Shown here in pieces: positions 52,049-60,119 of a DNA stretch of 64,000 nucleotides; positions within the stretch are counted from its first letter, which is position 1, and each line of letters opens with the position of its first letter. This DNA is from UBA5216 sp043743335. Its GTDB lineage: Bacteria; Pseudomonadota; Gammaproteobacteria; Burkholderiales; SG8-41. The notes under the pieces were generated by a model. That model saw nothing but the letters and a program-made list of their open reading frames with translations, ran no database searches and was not told the origin of the DNA. The position numbers were made by a program, and so were the translations under genes. The DNA lies in assembly GCA_043743335.1 (NCBI GenBank), contig JAYTWR010000112.1, forward strand, positions 57,600 through 121,599. Direction: 5' to 3'.

Positions 52049-52071
52049 GAATAAAATTTTCAAATACTTAC
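52049..52071 (-). repeat. AT-rich element, copy 19 (degenerate)
   Basis: GAATAAAATTTTCAAATACT then TAC is like copy 17 with two or three extra T. It abuts dispersed repeat copy D. Confidence 0.5.
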
Positions 52072-52073
52072 CC

Positions 52074-52204
52074 TTATCCCCTTATTCCCTGCCCCTCTCC
52101 CGGAGGGAGACGGGAGCCTACTCGATTCGGTCTTCGCGACGCCATCGCAATGGCTCGAAAGTGCGTTTGCCCCCTCTCCCTCGGGGAGAGGGCTGGGGTG
52201 AGGG
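52074..52204. repeat. CCCTCTCCC-type dispersed repeat, copy D
   Basis: Two palindromic blocks (CCCCTCTCCCGGAGGGAGA at 52092-52110 and CCCTCTCCCTCGGGGAGAGG at about 52172-52191, then GCTGGGGTGAGGG) flank about 60 bases of other sequence. It ends 12 bases before the GTG of the truncated receptor and probably supplies its leader RNA. Confidence 0.8.
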
Positions 52205-52215
52205 AAGCTTTTGAC

Positions 52216-52839
52216 GTGACTCCGAACTTGAATAGATACCGAGTAGCAACGATTTTGCTGGCGCTTGCGGCTGTGTGCGCGACACTGTCGGTGCAAGCGG
52301 CGGAGGTTTTTCCCTCGCGCCCAATACGCCTCGTGATCCCCAGCGGCGCAGGCGGGGTGACGGATATCCTCGCGCGCAATATCACGCCTAGGCTGGGCGA
52401 TGCGCTGGGGCAGCAGGTGGTGATTGATAATCGGCCCGGCGCGAGCGGCATTGTCGGCTCGCTGATTGTGGCTAAGGCACCGGCGGATGGCTACACCTTG
52501 TTGATGGCGTTTCCAGCGCATGTGACGAACCCGAGCCTGTTTCCCGATATCCCTTACGACACGGTGAGCGCGTTCGCGCCGGTGACGCTGGTGAGTGCGG
52601 TGGCACCGGTGTTGATCGTGGGCGCGCAGTTGCCGGCGCGCACGGTGGCGGAGTTCATTACCTTGGGTAAAGCTAAACCGGGCGGGCTGAATCACGGTGC
52701 GGTGGGCGCGGGCAGTATGGGCTCGCTGGTGGCGGATTTGTTGGGCGCGATGGCGGGGTTCAAGTTCACGCAGGTCGCCTACAAAGGTTCGCCGCAGGGC
52801 ATCACGGCGATGGTGTCGGGCGAAATTGATTTTTATTAA
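52216..52839 (+). pseudogene. Bug/TctC-type receptor, 3' truncated at an AT-rich element
   Basis: From GTG 52216 the frame encodes a signal peptide (YRVATILLALAAVCATLSVQ) and lobe 1 plus half of lobe 2: VIPSGAGGVTDILARNI, VIDNRPGASGIVGSLIV, TQVAYKGSPQGITAMVSGE. It stops after IDFY, 207 residues, where the family has about 100 more. The last codons and the TAA are provided by the inverted AT-rich element at 52825-52846, and the next gene starts 5 bases after the stop. This indicates a deletion with its end at the element. The truncated protein would lack the C-terminal helices that close the binding cleft. Confidence 0.8.
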
Positions 52840-52846
52840 AATCAAT
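52825..52846. repeat. AT-rich element, copy 14, as an inverted pair
   Basis: ATTGATTTT, TATT loop, AAAATCAAT: two element halves head to head give a perfect 9-bp stem. It makes the stop of the truncated receptor and touches the start of the hydrolase gene. Confidence 0.75.
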
Positions 52847-53633
52847 GGCCTATATTGATGTTGACGGTTGCAAACTGTTTTACGAAATCGACGACTACAC
52901 CGATCCGTGGAGCACGCCGGAAACGGTGCTGCTGATTCACGGCTTTACCGAAAGCACGCCCGCGTGGCGCGCATGGGTGCCGCATCTGGCGCGGCGTTAT
53001 CGCGTGATTCGGTTTGATCAGCAGGGCTTCGGGCAATCCAGCCCGGTGCCGGATGTGAATGCGTTCAGCACGCAGAATTTTGTCGCGCACGCGGCGCGTT
53101 TGATTACCGCATTGGGCGGCGGGCGCGCGCATGTGATGGGCGCGAAAAGCGGCGGAGTGGTGGCCATTGAACTGGCGCGGCTCAAACCGGCCTTAGTGAA
53201 AACACTGACGCTCGCCTCGGTGCCGCTTGCGCCGCCGCAGCCTGGCGACTGGCTCGCGCACATGGAGCAGCACGGCGTGAAAAGCTGGGCGCGCGAGACC
53301 ATGCCGCCGCGCCTCGGCACGCGCATGCCGCCGGCAGGCTTTGAGTGGTGGGTGAACCTGATGGGCGCCACACGCATCGAAACCGCGCGCGCCTACATGC
53401 GCTGGGTGAGCCATATCGATGTCGGTGCCACGCTGCACGAGGTGAAATGCCCGGCGCTGGTGCTCACCACCGAATCGCCGCGCCGTGCGTATAGTCGCTC
53501 AGACGTGGATTGGTATCGCGAGAAATTACCGCAGGCGGAGATTGTGGCGTTGCCGGTGGATGGCTATCACGTGGGTGCTACGAACCCGGATGAATGCGCG
53601 CGGCTTGCGTTAGGGTTTTTGCAGCGGCATTAA
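52845..53633 (+). CDS. Alpha/beta hydrolase
   Basis: A 262-residue alpha/beta-hydrolase fold protein: LLIHGFTESTPAWRAWVPHL (oxyanion region, HG at about 31), YRVIRFDQQGFGQS, nucleophile elbow VMGAKSGGVVAIELA (GxSxG as AKSGG, about residue 102), and likely catalytic Asp in VLTTESPRR region and His in VDGYHVGATNP. The elbow has Lys before Ser, usual for relatives of 3-oxoadipate enol-lactonase and haloperoxidase-like hydrolases. ATG 52845 lies inside the AT-rich element and lacks a Shine-Dalgarno site. Followed 8 bases later by the convergent end of another receptor gene. Confidence 0.8.
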   Translation: MAYIDVDGCKLFYEIDDYTDPWSTPETVLLIHGFTESTPAWRAWVPHLARRYRVIRFDQQGFGQSSPVPDVNAFSTQNFVAHAARLITALGGGRAHVMGAKSGGVVAIELARLKPALVKTLTLASVPLAPPQPGDWLAHMEQHGVKSWARETMPPRLGTRMPPAGFEWWVNLMGATRIETARAYMRWVSHIDVGATLHEVKCPALVLTTESPRRAYSRSDVDWYREKLPQAEIVALPVDGYHVGATNPDECARLALGFLQRH

Positions 53634-53641
53634 TCGCGCCG

Positions 53642-54616
53642 CTAATCGTTTTTAATATTCGCCACCTTGGCCGCCTTGGCCCATTGTGCGTGCTCCGCTT
53701 TCAGGAACGCGGCAAATTGCTCCGGCGTGCTGGCCACGCCTTCTGTGCCGTCGAGCGCCAGCCGTGAGGCCACATCGGGCCGCTGCATGGCTTTGACCGC
53801 TTCGCGGTGGAGCCGCTCCAGCACCGGGCGCGGCACGCCGTGCGGCGCAAGCAGCCCGTGCCACTGCGTGACCACATAGCCGGGCACGCCCGCCTCGGTG
53901 AGCGTCGGCAAGTCTGGTGCGGCTTTGACGCGCGCGGTACTGGCGACGGCCAGCGCACGTAGTTTTTGCGTGCGTACTTGGCCATAGACCGAGCCGCCAC
54001 TCAGCAGCGCCATTTGTATTTGGCCGGACAGCAGTTCCGTGAGTGCGGCACCCACGCCCTTATACGGCACATGCGTGAGCCGTGTGCCGGTGGCGTTGGC
54101 GAGCAATTCGCTGGCGAGATGGCCGAGCGACGCGTTGCCGGTTGAGGCATAACTGATCTTGGTGGGATTGGCTTTGGCGTAGGCGATCCAGTCTTTCACG
54201 GTTTTGATCGGCAGCGAGGGATGCACGGTGAGAATGTACGGGCTGGCGGCCAATTGCGACACAGCGTCAAAGTCACGATACATATCGTAACGCGTTTTGT
54301 TGACTACCCCGTACACCACCAAACTCGCCGACAGCATCATCAGCGTGTAGCCGTCGGGCGGTGCCAGTGCGGTGATCTCGGCGGCGATGCTGCCGCTGGC
54401 GCCCGCGCGGTTATCCACCACCACGCTTTGCCCCATCGATTCGGACATGGCCGCCGCCGCCAGCCGCGACACGAAATCCAGTCCGCCGCCTGCGCCGGAC
54501 GAAACCGTCATGCGGATGGGTTTGGTCGGATACGTGGCGCTTTGCGCAAGCGCACCCTGATGCGCGGCGAGGGTCGCAGCCAATAAGGCGTAACGAATGC
54601 AAGATATTGATTTCAT
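53642..54616 (-). CDS. Bug/TctC-type receptor, start codon within an element
   Basis: A 324-residue receptor. Motifs: TVSSGAGGGLDFVSRLAAAA, VVDNRAGASGSIAAEIT, PPDGYTLMMLSASLVVYG, THVPYKGVGAALTELLSG and WAKAAKVANIKND. The leader is MKSISCIRYALLAATLAAHQ-GALA, whose first codons lie in AT-rich element copy 15. No Shine-Dalgarno is seen before the ATG (AACAATATTCAATG). Convergent with the hydrolase to its left, divergent from the gene at 54746, with 129 bases between starts. Confidence 0.85.
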   Translation of the reverse strand: MKSISCIRYALLAATLAAHQGALAQSATYPTKPIRMTVSSGAGGGLDFVSRLAAAAMSESMGQSVVVDNRAGASGSIAAEITALAPPDGYTLMMLSASLVVYGVVNKTRYDMYRDFDAVSQLAASPYILTVHPSLPIKTVKDWIAYAKANPTKISYASTGNASLGHLASELLANATGTRLTHVPYKGVGAALTELLSGQIQMALLSGGSVYGQVRTQKLRALAVASTARVKAAPDLPTLTEAGVPGYVVTQWHGLLAPHGVPRPVLERLHREAVKAMQRPDVASRLALDGTEGVASTPEQFAAFLKAEHAQWAKAAKVANIKND

Positions 54617-54618
54617 TG
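54599..54618 (+). repeat. AT-rich IHF-like element, copy 15
   Basis: GCAAGATATTGATTTCATTG; on the minus strand AATCAATATCTTG fits the IHF consensus exactly. It provides the ATG and first five codons of a receptor gene. Confidence 0.65.
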
Positions 54619-54745
54619 AATATTGTTAAGAAGAAGAATGGCGTGGTATCAAGCGTTACATGCGAAAGGGTATCATCATCACCGCATGCCGTACGCAACA
54701 CGCCATGCGAAAATGTAGCGCCTAAATCAAGGTCAGGGAGTCACC

Positions 54746-55513
54746 ATGTCCGCAGTGCCTGTGTTTGAAGCGGGTCATTACCGCTACATCAAAGCCGTGT
54801 TTCAGTATTCCGGCGGCGTTGCAGCCGAGGCCGGGTTTGCCATCGAACGCGCGCGGTTCTTCAAACCGTTGCCGCTGGCGGACGCGTTCGCGGCTGTCGA
54901 GGCGCATCTGAACAGTGTGGGCCGCCCGGTGACGGCGTTTGCCGCGTGCGAATTGCGGTCGCCGGCGCAGTTTACCGATCAAGGCTTTTACGATTTCAAC
55001 CAAGCCTACGTCACCACGCTTGCGCGCTGGGGCATCTATCAAGGCGGTGACGCACCGGTGAACCCGGTGGCGCGCACCAATGTGTGCCCGGTGTATGGCG
55101 CACCGGTGCAGCCGGTAATGGTGGCGTTTTCGTATACCGTGCCGGTGCGGCCCGATACACCGGCGCGGGGCACGTTTATCTTGGCAGGCGGCGGCGAGGC
55201 GCGTGCGCACGGCGGCACGTACCGCGAGCGCATTGTGCGGGTGGGCGATACCTCACCCGAAGGCCTGCGCGAGAAAGTGTTGTTTGTGGCGGCTGAAATG
55301 GAGCGGCGGCTGGCACTGCTGGGTTTCACGTGGGCCGATGCTATTTCCACGCAGGCGTATAGCGTGCAAAATATCGGTCATCTGGTGGGCGAGCTGCTGG
55401 CGGCGCGGGGTGCGTGCAACGCCGGGCTGACGTGGCATTACGCCCGGCCACCGGTGATTGATTTAGAGTTTGAAATGGATGTGCGCGGCGCAGCGCGCGA
55501 AATTGTTTTGTAA
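54746..55513 (+). CDS. RidA/CnbZ-like putative deaminase
   Basis: A 255-residue protein whose second half (LREKVLFVAAEMERRLALLG, FTWADAISTQAYSVQNIGHL) has the YjgF/RidA helix-strand pattern, while the first half (FFKPLPLADAFAAVEAHLNS) may be a degenerate repeat of it. Similar two-domain proteins from nitroaromatic degraders are described as 2-aminomuconate-type deaminases (CnbZ-like). This assignment is from memory of the family and is tentative. GGGAG lies 5 bases before the ATG. It heads a + strand run with a metallo-hydrolase and a GST. Confidence 0.5.
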   Translation: MSAVPVFEAGHYRYIKAVFQYSGGVAAEAGFAIERARFFKPLPLADAFAAVEAHLNSVGRPVTAFAACELRSPAQFTDQGFYDFNQAYVTTLARWGIYQGGDAPVNPVARTNVCPVYGAPVQPVMVAFSYTVPVRPDTPARGTFILAGGGEARAHGGTYRERIVRVGDTSPEGLREKVLFVAAEMERRLALLGFTWADAISTQAYSVQNIGHLVGELLAARGACNAGLTWHYARPPVIDLEFEMDVRGAAREIVL

Positions 55514-55547
55514 ACGCAATAACTGATAAATAACGACAGGAGCCGTC

Positions 55548-56375
55548 ATGCATCAACTCACCAGCAATGTCTTTGTTGAAACCCAAATTCGTGGTTGCAA
55601 CCACGGCTTTGTCACCACCAGCGACGGTATTGTGCTGATCGACACGCCGCACAAGCCCAGCGACGCCGTACGCCTTAAGGCAGAAATCGCCAAGCGCGGC
55701 AAGCTGCGGTACATCATCAACACGGAGCCGCACGGCGACCATTGGACCGGCAACGCCTACTTTGATGTGCCGGTGATTGCGCACGAGGGTGTGCGCACCC
55801 GCATTCTCGGTACCGACATGGCGCAGCATGTATCGCGCGTCGCCACGTTCGGGCCCGACGAGCCGGGACTGTTGACAGGATATCGTCCCAATGCGCCGAT
55901 CATCACCTTCAAAAACGGTATGACGCTGCATGTCGGGAATCACACTTTCGAAATGATTCACATGCCCGGCCACACCATGTCGCAGGCGGCAATCTGCGTG
56001 AAAGAAGAAGGCGTGGTGTTTACCAGCGACAATATTTTTCACAAGGTGCAAACGTGGCTGCAGGAGGCCAACCCCGATCTGTGGCTGATGTCGCTGGAAT
56101 CGCTGCGTAAACTGAAAGAAGAAATTTTTGTGCCGGGCCACGGCGCGATTTGCGGCAAGGATTATCTCAACGAGCAAGGCGCTTTCATTCAGGAGTGGAA
56201 GGCCTACGTGAAGAGCGGCATTGATCGCGGCATGACGCGCGATGAGGCGATTATTCAGCTCACAGCGTTCACCGACCGCTACCCAATGGATATTGGCCAA
56301 GACGGCATGTCGCCCGCCGTGCAGAAAATGAACGTGGGGAATTTGTATAACTATCTGACGGGTGCCCCGACCTAA
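55548..56375 (+). CDS. MBL-fold hydrolase with altered first metal motif
   Basis: A 275-residue metallo-beta-lactamase-fold protein. Instead of the usual THxHxDH it reads NTEPHGDHWTG (58-68), so the first His is Glu while H62, D64 and H65 remain. Other ligands appear in HMPGHTMSQA (about residue 141), TSDNIFH (about residue 159) and VPGHGAICG (about residue 198). The Glu-for-His change is also found in some aromatic-degradation operons, and one metal site may differ. AGGAG precedes the ATG. The next gene's ATG follows directly on its stop codon. Confidence 0.85.
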   Translation: MHQLTSNVFVETQIRGCNHGFVTTSDGIVLIDTPHKPSDAVRLKAEIAKRGKLRYIINTEPHGDHWTGNAYFDVPVIAHEGVRTRILGTDMAQHVSRVATFGPDEPGLLTGYRPNAPIITFKNGMTLHVGNHTFEMIHMPGHTMSQAAICVKEEGVVFTSDNIFHKVQTWLQEANPDLWLMSLESLRKLKEEIFVPGHGAICGKDYLNEQGAFIQEWKAYVKSGIDRGMTRDEAIIQLTAFTDRYPMDIGQDGMSPAVQKMNVGNLYNYLTGAPT

Positions 56376-57032
56376 ATGGCGGCCGCCGGCGCAGGGCGTA
56401 TTCTGTGGGGCGTGGGCACCTCGCGCACGATGCGTGCGCACTGGATACTGGCCGAGTTGGAATTGCCCTATGAGCGCCAGCCGATGACCTCGCGCTCCGG
56501 CGAAACGCTCACGCCAGCGTACACGCGGCTAAACCCGAGCCAGAAAATTCCCGCGCTGCAGGAAGGCGATTTCGTGCTCACCGAAAGCGCGGCGATCGTG
56601 AATTACCTTGCCACCACCCACGGTGCGGCGCGCGGGCTTGCGCCACCCACACAGCCGCGCGAGCGTGCGCGCTACGACCAGTGGGGCTTTTTTGCGATGA
56701 TGGAGCTCGATGCGAACACGCTCTACGTCATGCGCAAACACGAGGACTTACACGCGCTGTACGGCGAAGCGCCACACGCCTTGCAGGCCGCGCGCGAGGG
56801 CTTTGCGCGGCAGGCGCGAGCGGCGGCGCAACGCATGGCGGCGCATGGCTCTGAATGTCCCTATGTCTTGGGCGAGCACTTTAGTGGCGCGGATATTTTG
56901 TTTACCACTTGTTTAACCGGTGCGATCCGCCGCAAGATCGAATTGCCTGAGGCGTTGCATGATTACTTGCAGCGCACCACGGCTCGCACTGCGTATCAGC
57001 GTGCGCTGCTAGCGAATCAGCGACCAGAATAA
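56376..57032 (+). CDS. Glutathione S-transferase family protein
   Basis: A 218-residue GST: ILWGVGTSRTMRAHWILAEL at the start (Ser/Thr rather than Cys at the catalytic turn), NPSQKIPALQEGDFVLTESA (cis-Pro and ES of the glutathione site), and a helical C-terminus with LGEHFSGADILFTTCL. Its ATG is immediately after the metallo-hydrolase TAA, so translation is coupled. It likely works with that hydrolase and the putative deaminase in one pathway. Stop TAA is followed by CAATAAAACCC, leading into AT-rich element copy 16. Confidence 0.85.
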   Translation: MAAAGAGRILWGVGTSRTMRAHWILAELELPYERQPMTSRSGETLTPAYTRLNPSQKIPALQEGDFVLTESAAIVNYLATTHGAARGLAPPTQPRERARYDQWGFFAMMELDANTLYVMRKHEDLHALYGEAPHALQAAREGFARQARAAAQRMAAHGSECPYVLGEHFSGADILFTTCLTGAIRRKIELPEALHDYLQRTTARTAYQRALLANQRPE

Positions 57033-57046
57033 AATTCAATAAAACC

Positions 57047-57066
57047 CAATAAAATCAATTAGTTGC
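57047..57066 (-). repeat. AT-rich IHF-like element, copy 16
   Basis: CAATAAAATCAATTAGTTGC, IHF core exact (ends TTG). Preceded by a partial second copy (CAATAAAACC). It lies in the 65-base gap between GST and UspA stops. Confidence 0.85.
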
Positions 57067-57097
57067 GTAAGGAAACTGACGCTACCGGGTGTAGCGC

Positions 57098-57577
57098 TTA
57101 TGCCAGTTTTTTGTCCGGATGATCCGCACTCATGATGGCGCGGAACGTCAGCACCGGTATCGACGAGCGATGCAGCACGCGGCTGGCTTCGCTGCCGATC
57201 AGCAGTGCGCTCAGCCCTTTGCGATGGCGTGAGGTCATCACAATCAGATCGCAGCCGCGGGTGTTGGCGGTATCAACGATGGCATCGTACGGTTGATTGC
57301 CTTTCGTCACCAGTGTTTCACACGGCACGCCGGCATTGGCGGCGGCTTTTTCCACAAAGGCCAGAAAGTTCGCAGCCTGATCGCGCGCCTGCTTGTCCAT
57401 TTGCTCTTCCATGCCCGGCGGCACCATGCCCTCAGACGCCATCATCATCTGGTAATCCTGCAGTACGTGGATGCCGGTGACTTTGGCACCGCAGAGTTTA
57501 GCGAGTTCGATTCCGCGCTCTACGGCGCGTTCGGAATGGGCGGAACCATCAGTAGGCATCAAAATATGTTTAAACAT
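57098..57577 (-). CDS. Universal stress protein (UspA family)
   Basis: A 159-residue single-domain Usp: FKHILMPTDGSAHSERAVER at the start and the ATP-binding loop GCDLIVMTSRHRKGLSALLIGSEASRVL in outline, where the usual G-2x-G-9x-G-(S/T) reads close to GLSALLIGSEAS. It probably binds ATP and assists survival under stress. A strong GAGGAGG site precedes the ATG. Monocistronic; converges with the GST gene. Confidence 0.9.
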   Translation of the reverse strand: MFKHILMPTDGSAHSERAVERGIELAKLCGAKVTGIHVLQDYQMMMASEGMVPPGMEEQMDKQARDQAANFLAFVEKAAANAGVPCETLVTKGNQPYDAIVDTANTRGCDLIVMTSRHRKGLSALLIGSEASRVLHRSSIPVLTFRAIMSADHPDKKLA

Positions 57578-57707
57578 AGACCCTCCTCAAGATCATGATT
57601 CAACACACGGTTTGGCTTGCTGCTTTGCGCTGATTTTGTGCAGGTGCGGACGTACCTTACCAGTACTTGGGGGCGGCAGGGCAGCGTTATATTAACCGTT
57701 TCTAGGT

Positions 57708-58727
57708 TTAATCCGCCTTCGCCCCTGACGATTTGACCACCTGCGCCCATTTGACTATTTCTGCACGTAAAAAGTTGCCGAAAACCTCAGGGGAATTCGC
57801 CGGCGCGGGTTCCAGGCCTACTTGCCCCAGCACACGCACGACCTCGGCGTGCGCCAGCGCTTGGGTGATATCCGTGTGCAGGCGGGCAATAATCTCCGCA
57901 GGCACGCCGCTGCGTACCATCACGCCATACCAGCCGGTGACCTCGTAGCCTTTGAGCCCAGCTTCGGCGAACGTGGGCAAGCCGGGCATCAGCACCGAGC
58001 GCGTGGCACTGGTAATCGCCAGCGCGCGTAGCCGCTTGGCTTTGAGTTGCGGCACCACCGATGACAAACTGAGAAAGGCCAGCTCGACATGGCCGCCGAG
58101 CAAATCCGTCACCGACGCCCCTGCGCCCTTGTACGGCACGTGGGCGATGCTCACATTCGCCATGACTTTGAATAATTCGCCGCTCAAATGCGGCGTGGTG
58201 CCATTGCCCGACGACGCATAGTTGAGCTGGCCCGGTTTGGTTTTGGCCAGCGCGATAAATTCCTTCAACGTTTGCGCAGGTACCGACGGGTGTACCACCA
58301 TGACATTCGCGCCGGTGGCGGCGAGCGTCACGGGCACAAAATCGCGCAGCGGATCGTAAGCGAGTTTTTTGTACAGACTGACATTTACGGTAAACGCCGG
58401 TTGCGCCAAGAGCAGGGTATAGCCATCCGCCGCCGCCAGCGCGGCAGTTTCAAAGCCGACATTGCTGCCGCCGCCGGGACGGTTGTCCACCACCACTTGT
58501 TGGCCCCACACCGTAGCCAGTCGCTGCGCCAGCGTGCGCGCCAGAATGTCGGTGGCGCCGCCGGGCGTGACCGGCACAATAATGCGCACGGTGCGCGCTG
58601 GATAGGGTTGCGCCGGTGACGACGCGCAGTGGAGCGCGAGGAGCGCGCTGCCCAAGATGCCGACGGCACGGGCGCGCGAAACGCGACGGTTCGTTCGGTT
58701 AACGGTTTTATCGTTGTTTGCAGGCAT
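57708..58727 (-). CDS. Bug/TctC-type periplasmic receptor
   Basis: A 339-residue receptor with a twin-arginine-like, unusually basic leader (TNRRVSRARAVGILGSALLA then LHCASSPAQ). Motifs: VPVTPGGATDILARTLAQRL, VVDNRPGGGSNVGFETA, AADGYTLLLAQPAFTVNVS, IAHVPYKGAGASVTDLLGG and WAQVVKSSGAKAD. ATG 58727 is chosen because upstream sequence is not conserved, but no clear ribosome-binding site is visible. Divergent from the next receptor gene, with 209 bases between starts holding no other gene. Confidence 0.85.
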   Translation of the reverse strand: MPANNDKTVNRTNRRVSRARAVGILGSALLALHCASSPAQPYPARTVRIIVPVTPGGATDILARTLAQRLATVWGQQVVVDNRPGGGSNVGFETAALAAADGYTLLLAQPAFTVNVSLYKKLAYDPLRDFVPVTLAATGANVMVVHPSVPAQTLKEFIALAKTKPGQLNYASSGNGTTPHLSGELFKVMANVSIAHVPYKGAGASVTDLLGGHVELAFLSLSSVVPQLKAKRLRALAITSATRSVLMPGLPTFAEAGLKGYEVTGWYGVMVRSGVPAEIIARLHTDITQALAHAEVVRVLGQVGLEPAPANSPEVFGNFLRAEIVKWAQVVKSSGAKAD

Positions 58728-58936
58728 GATGCGCGTATCTTGAACCGGCACCTCTGTTGCGGCAACCCCAACCCGCAATGCGGCCTGCGATGTTGTGCGC
58801 AGTTGATTTTCTGTCGGTGCAGGCTCACTATCGTCACCACTGCTTCATCTAGCCGGCAAACTTTGGCCGGTTGTTGCTGTAGCAGGTTGCGGTCGGTGGT
58901 GGGCGTTTCGCAGGCAGCGAGTGAAAGGAGCAAACC

Positions 58937-59926
58937 ATGCAACGCGTAGCAGTCTTTGTGCTCGTCAGCGTTACTACGATGTCTGTCACCGGGGCGCTTG
59001 CGCAAACGCCCGCGAAGGGATCGGGACAGGCTTTCCCCAACCGCCCGATACGCGCAGTGGTTGCATCACCCGCCGGGGGCAGCCCAGATCTGATTGCGCG
59101 GGCTGTCACGCGCGAAGTCGAAGCGTTGCTCGGGCAGGGCTTCATCGTCGATAACCGCGGCGGGGCCAACGGCATCATTGCCGCCGGCATTGTCGGCACT
59201 GCGGCCCCGGACGGCTACACGCTGCTGCATACCGCGCCCGCATTTTTGCTCAACGCGCTGGTGTATAAAAAGCTGCCGTACGACGTGCGCACCGATTTCG
59301 CGCCGGTGACTTGCGTCGCGGCGGGCGTGGGTTATCTGATGTTGGTGAACCCGGTGCTGCCGGTCAAGACGGTGAAGGAATTCATCGCGCTCGCCAAACA
59401 AAAATCACTCACTTTTAGCGCACCGCCGGTGGGCGGCACCACCACGCTGGCGGGCGAGCTGTTCAATCTGCGCGCGGGCATACAGATGCGCCATATTTCG
59501 TATCGCGGCGGCAACGATGCCGTGAATGCGGTGATGGCGAACGAAGTTGATGTCACATTCTCGCCGCCCACAGGTTCGGCCGTGCATGTGCAATCGGGGC
59601 GTTTGCGCGCGCTGGGGTTTACTGGCTCCAAGCGCTACGGGCGCATGCCCGACGTGCCGCTGATTTCTGAAGCCGGCGTGCCGGACTACGTGGTTGATTT
59701 CACCTGGAATGCGTGGTTCGCCCCGGCCAAAACGCCGTCGGCGGTTTTGAATCGGCTGCAATCCGCCGTCAGCGCAGCGCTCAAAACGCCCAAGATGATC
59801 GACTTTCTCGATGCGGCAGCGTTTTATCCGGTGGCCAGCACGCCCGAGGCGTTTCGCGTATTCGTGGAAGCGGAACTGAAACGCTATACGCAGCATTTGC
59901 GCGAGGCGAAAGTGCCGATGCAGTAG
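58937..59926 (+). CDS. Bug/TctC-type periplasmic receptor
   Basis: A 329-residue receptor, AAGGAG before the ATG, signal peptide VFVLVSVTTMSVTGALAQ. The lobe-1 loop is VVASPAGGSPDLIARAVTRE, shorter in glycine than the usual PGGGSD, then IVDNRGGANGIIAAGIV, APDGYTLLHTAPAF, MRHISYRGGNDAVNAVMANE and YTQHLREAKVPMQ. The replacements at ASPAGGSPD and SYRGGN suggest a different ligand from the other receptors. Probably monocistronic. Confidence 0.9.
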   Translation: MQRVAVFVLVSVTTMSVTGALAQTPAKGSGQAFPNRPIRAVVASPAGGSPDLIARAVTREVEALLGQGFIVDNRGGANGIIAAGIVGTAAPDGYTLLHTAPAFLLNALVYKKLPYDVRTDFAPVTCVAAGVGYLMLVNPVLPVKTVKEFIALAKQKSLTFSAPPVGGTTTLAGELFNLRAGIQMRHISYRGGNDAVNAVMANEVDVTFSPPTGSAVHVQSGRLRALGFTGSKRYGRMPDVPLISEAGVPDYVVDFTWNAWFAPAKTPSAVLNRLQSAVSAALKTPKMIDFLDAAAFYPVASTPEAFRVFVEAELKRYTQHLREAKVPMQ

Positions 59927-59971
59927 CTGCAACAAAAATAGGGCACACCATGGTCGAAGTTATAATAAATA

Positions 59972-59991
59972 CAATAAAATCAAATACTTAT
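59972..59991 (-). repeat. AT-rich IHF-like element, copy 17
   Basis: CAATAAAATCAAATACTTAT, IHF core exact (AATCAAATACTTA). It lies 46 bases past the receptor stop, before the cyclase promoter. Confidence 0.8.
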
Positions 59992-60104
59992 AACGATGGC
60001 GATTCTGGTTTGTTTTCTGCCGCTTAATCTCGCAAGTGCCGTCACACTACGCCATGTAGCTGCGCCTGCGATCCGGAACAGGCTTACCGCTGTGCGGGCA
60101 CCCG

Positions 60105-60110
60105 TATAAT
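60105..60110 (+). promoter_or_regulatory. Perfect -10 hexamer just before the cyclase start
   Basis: TATAAT ends 9 bases before ATG 60120. Transcription starting about 7 bases downstream would leave a leader of roughly three bases, so the mRNA may be leaderless. No good -35 is seen, and there is no Shine-Dalgarno site. Confidence 0.5.
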
Positions 60111-60119
60111 CGTTCGCCT

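Noticed and set aside
52825..52846. Inverted AT-rich repeat as an intrinsic terminator
   Set aside because: The stem has almost no GC pairs and the next gene starts inside it; it is better explained as two element halves.
57082..57096. GCTAC-ACCCG-GTAGC hairpin after uspA as a terminator
   Set aside because: The stem is only five bases and no T-run follows on the minus strand.
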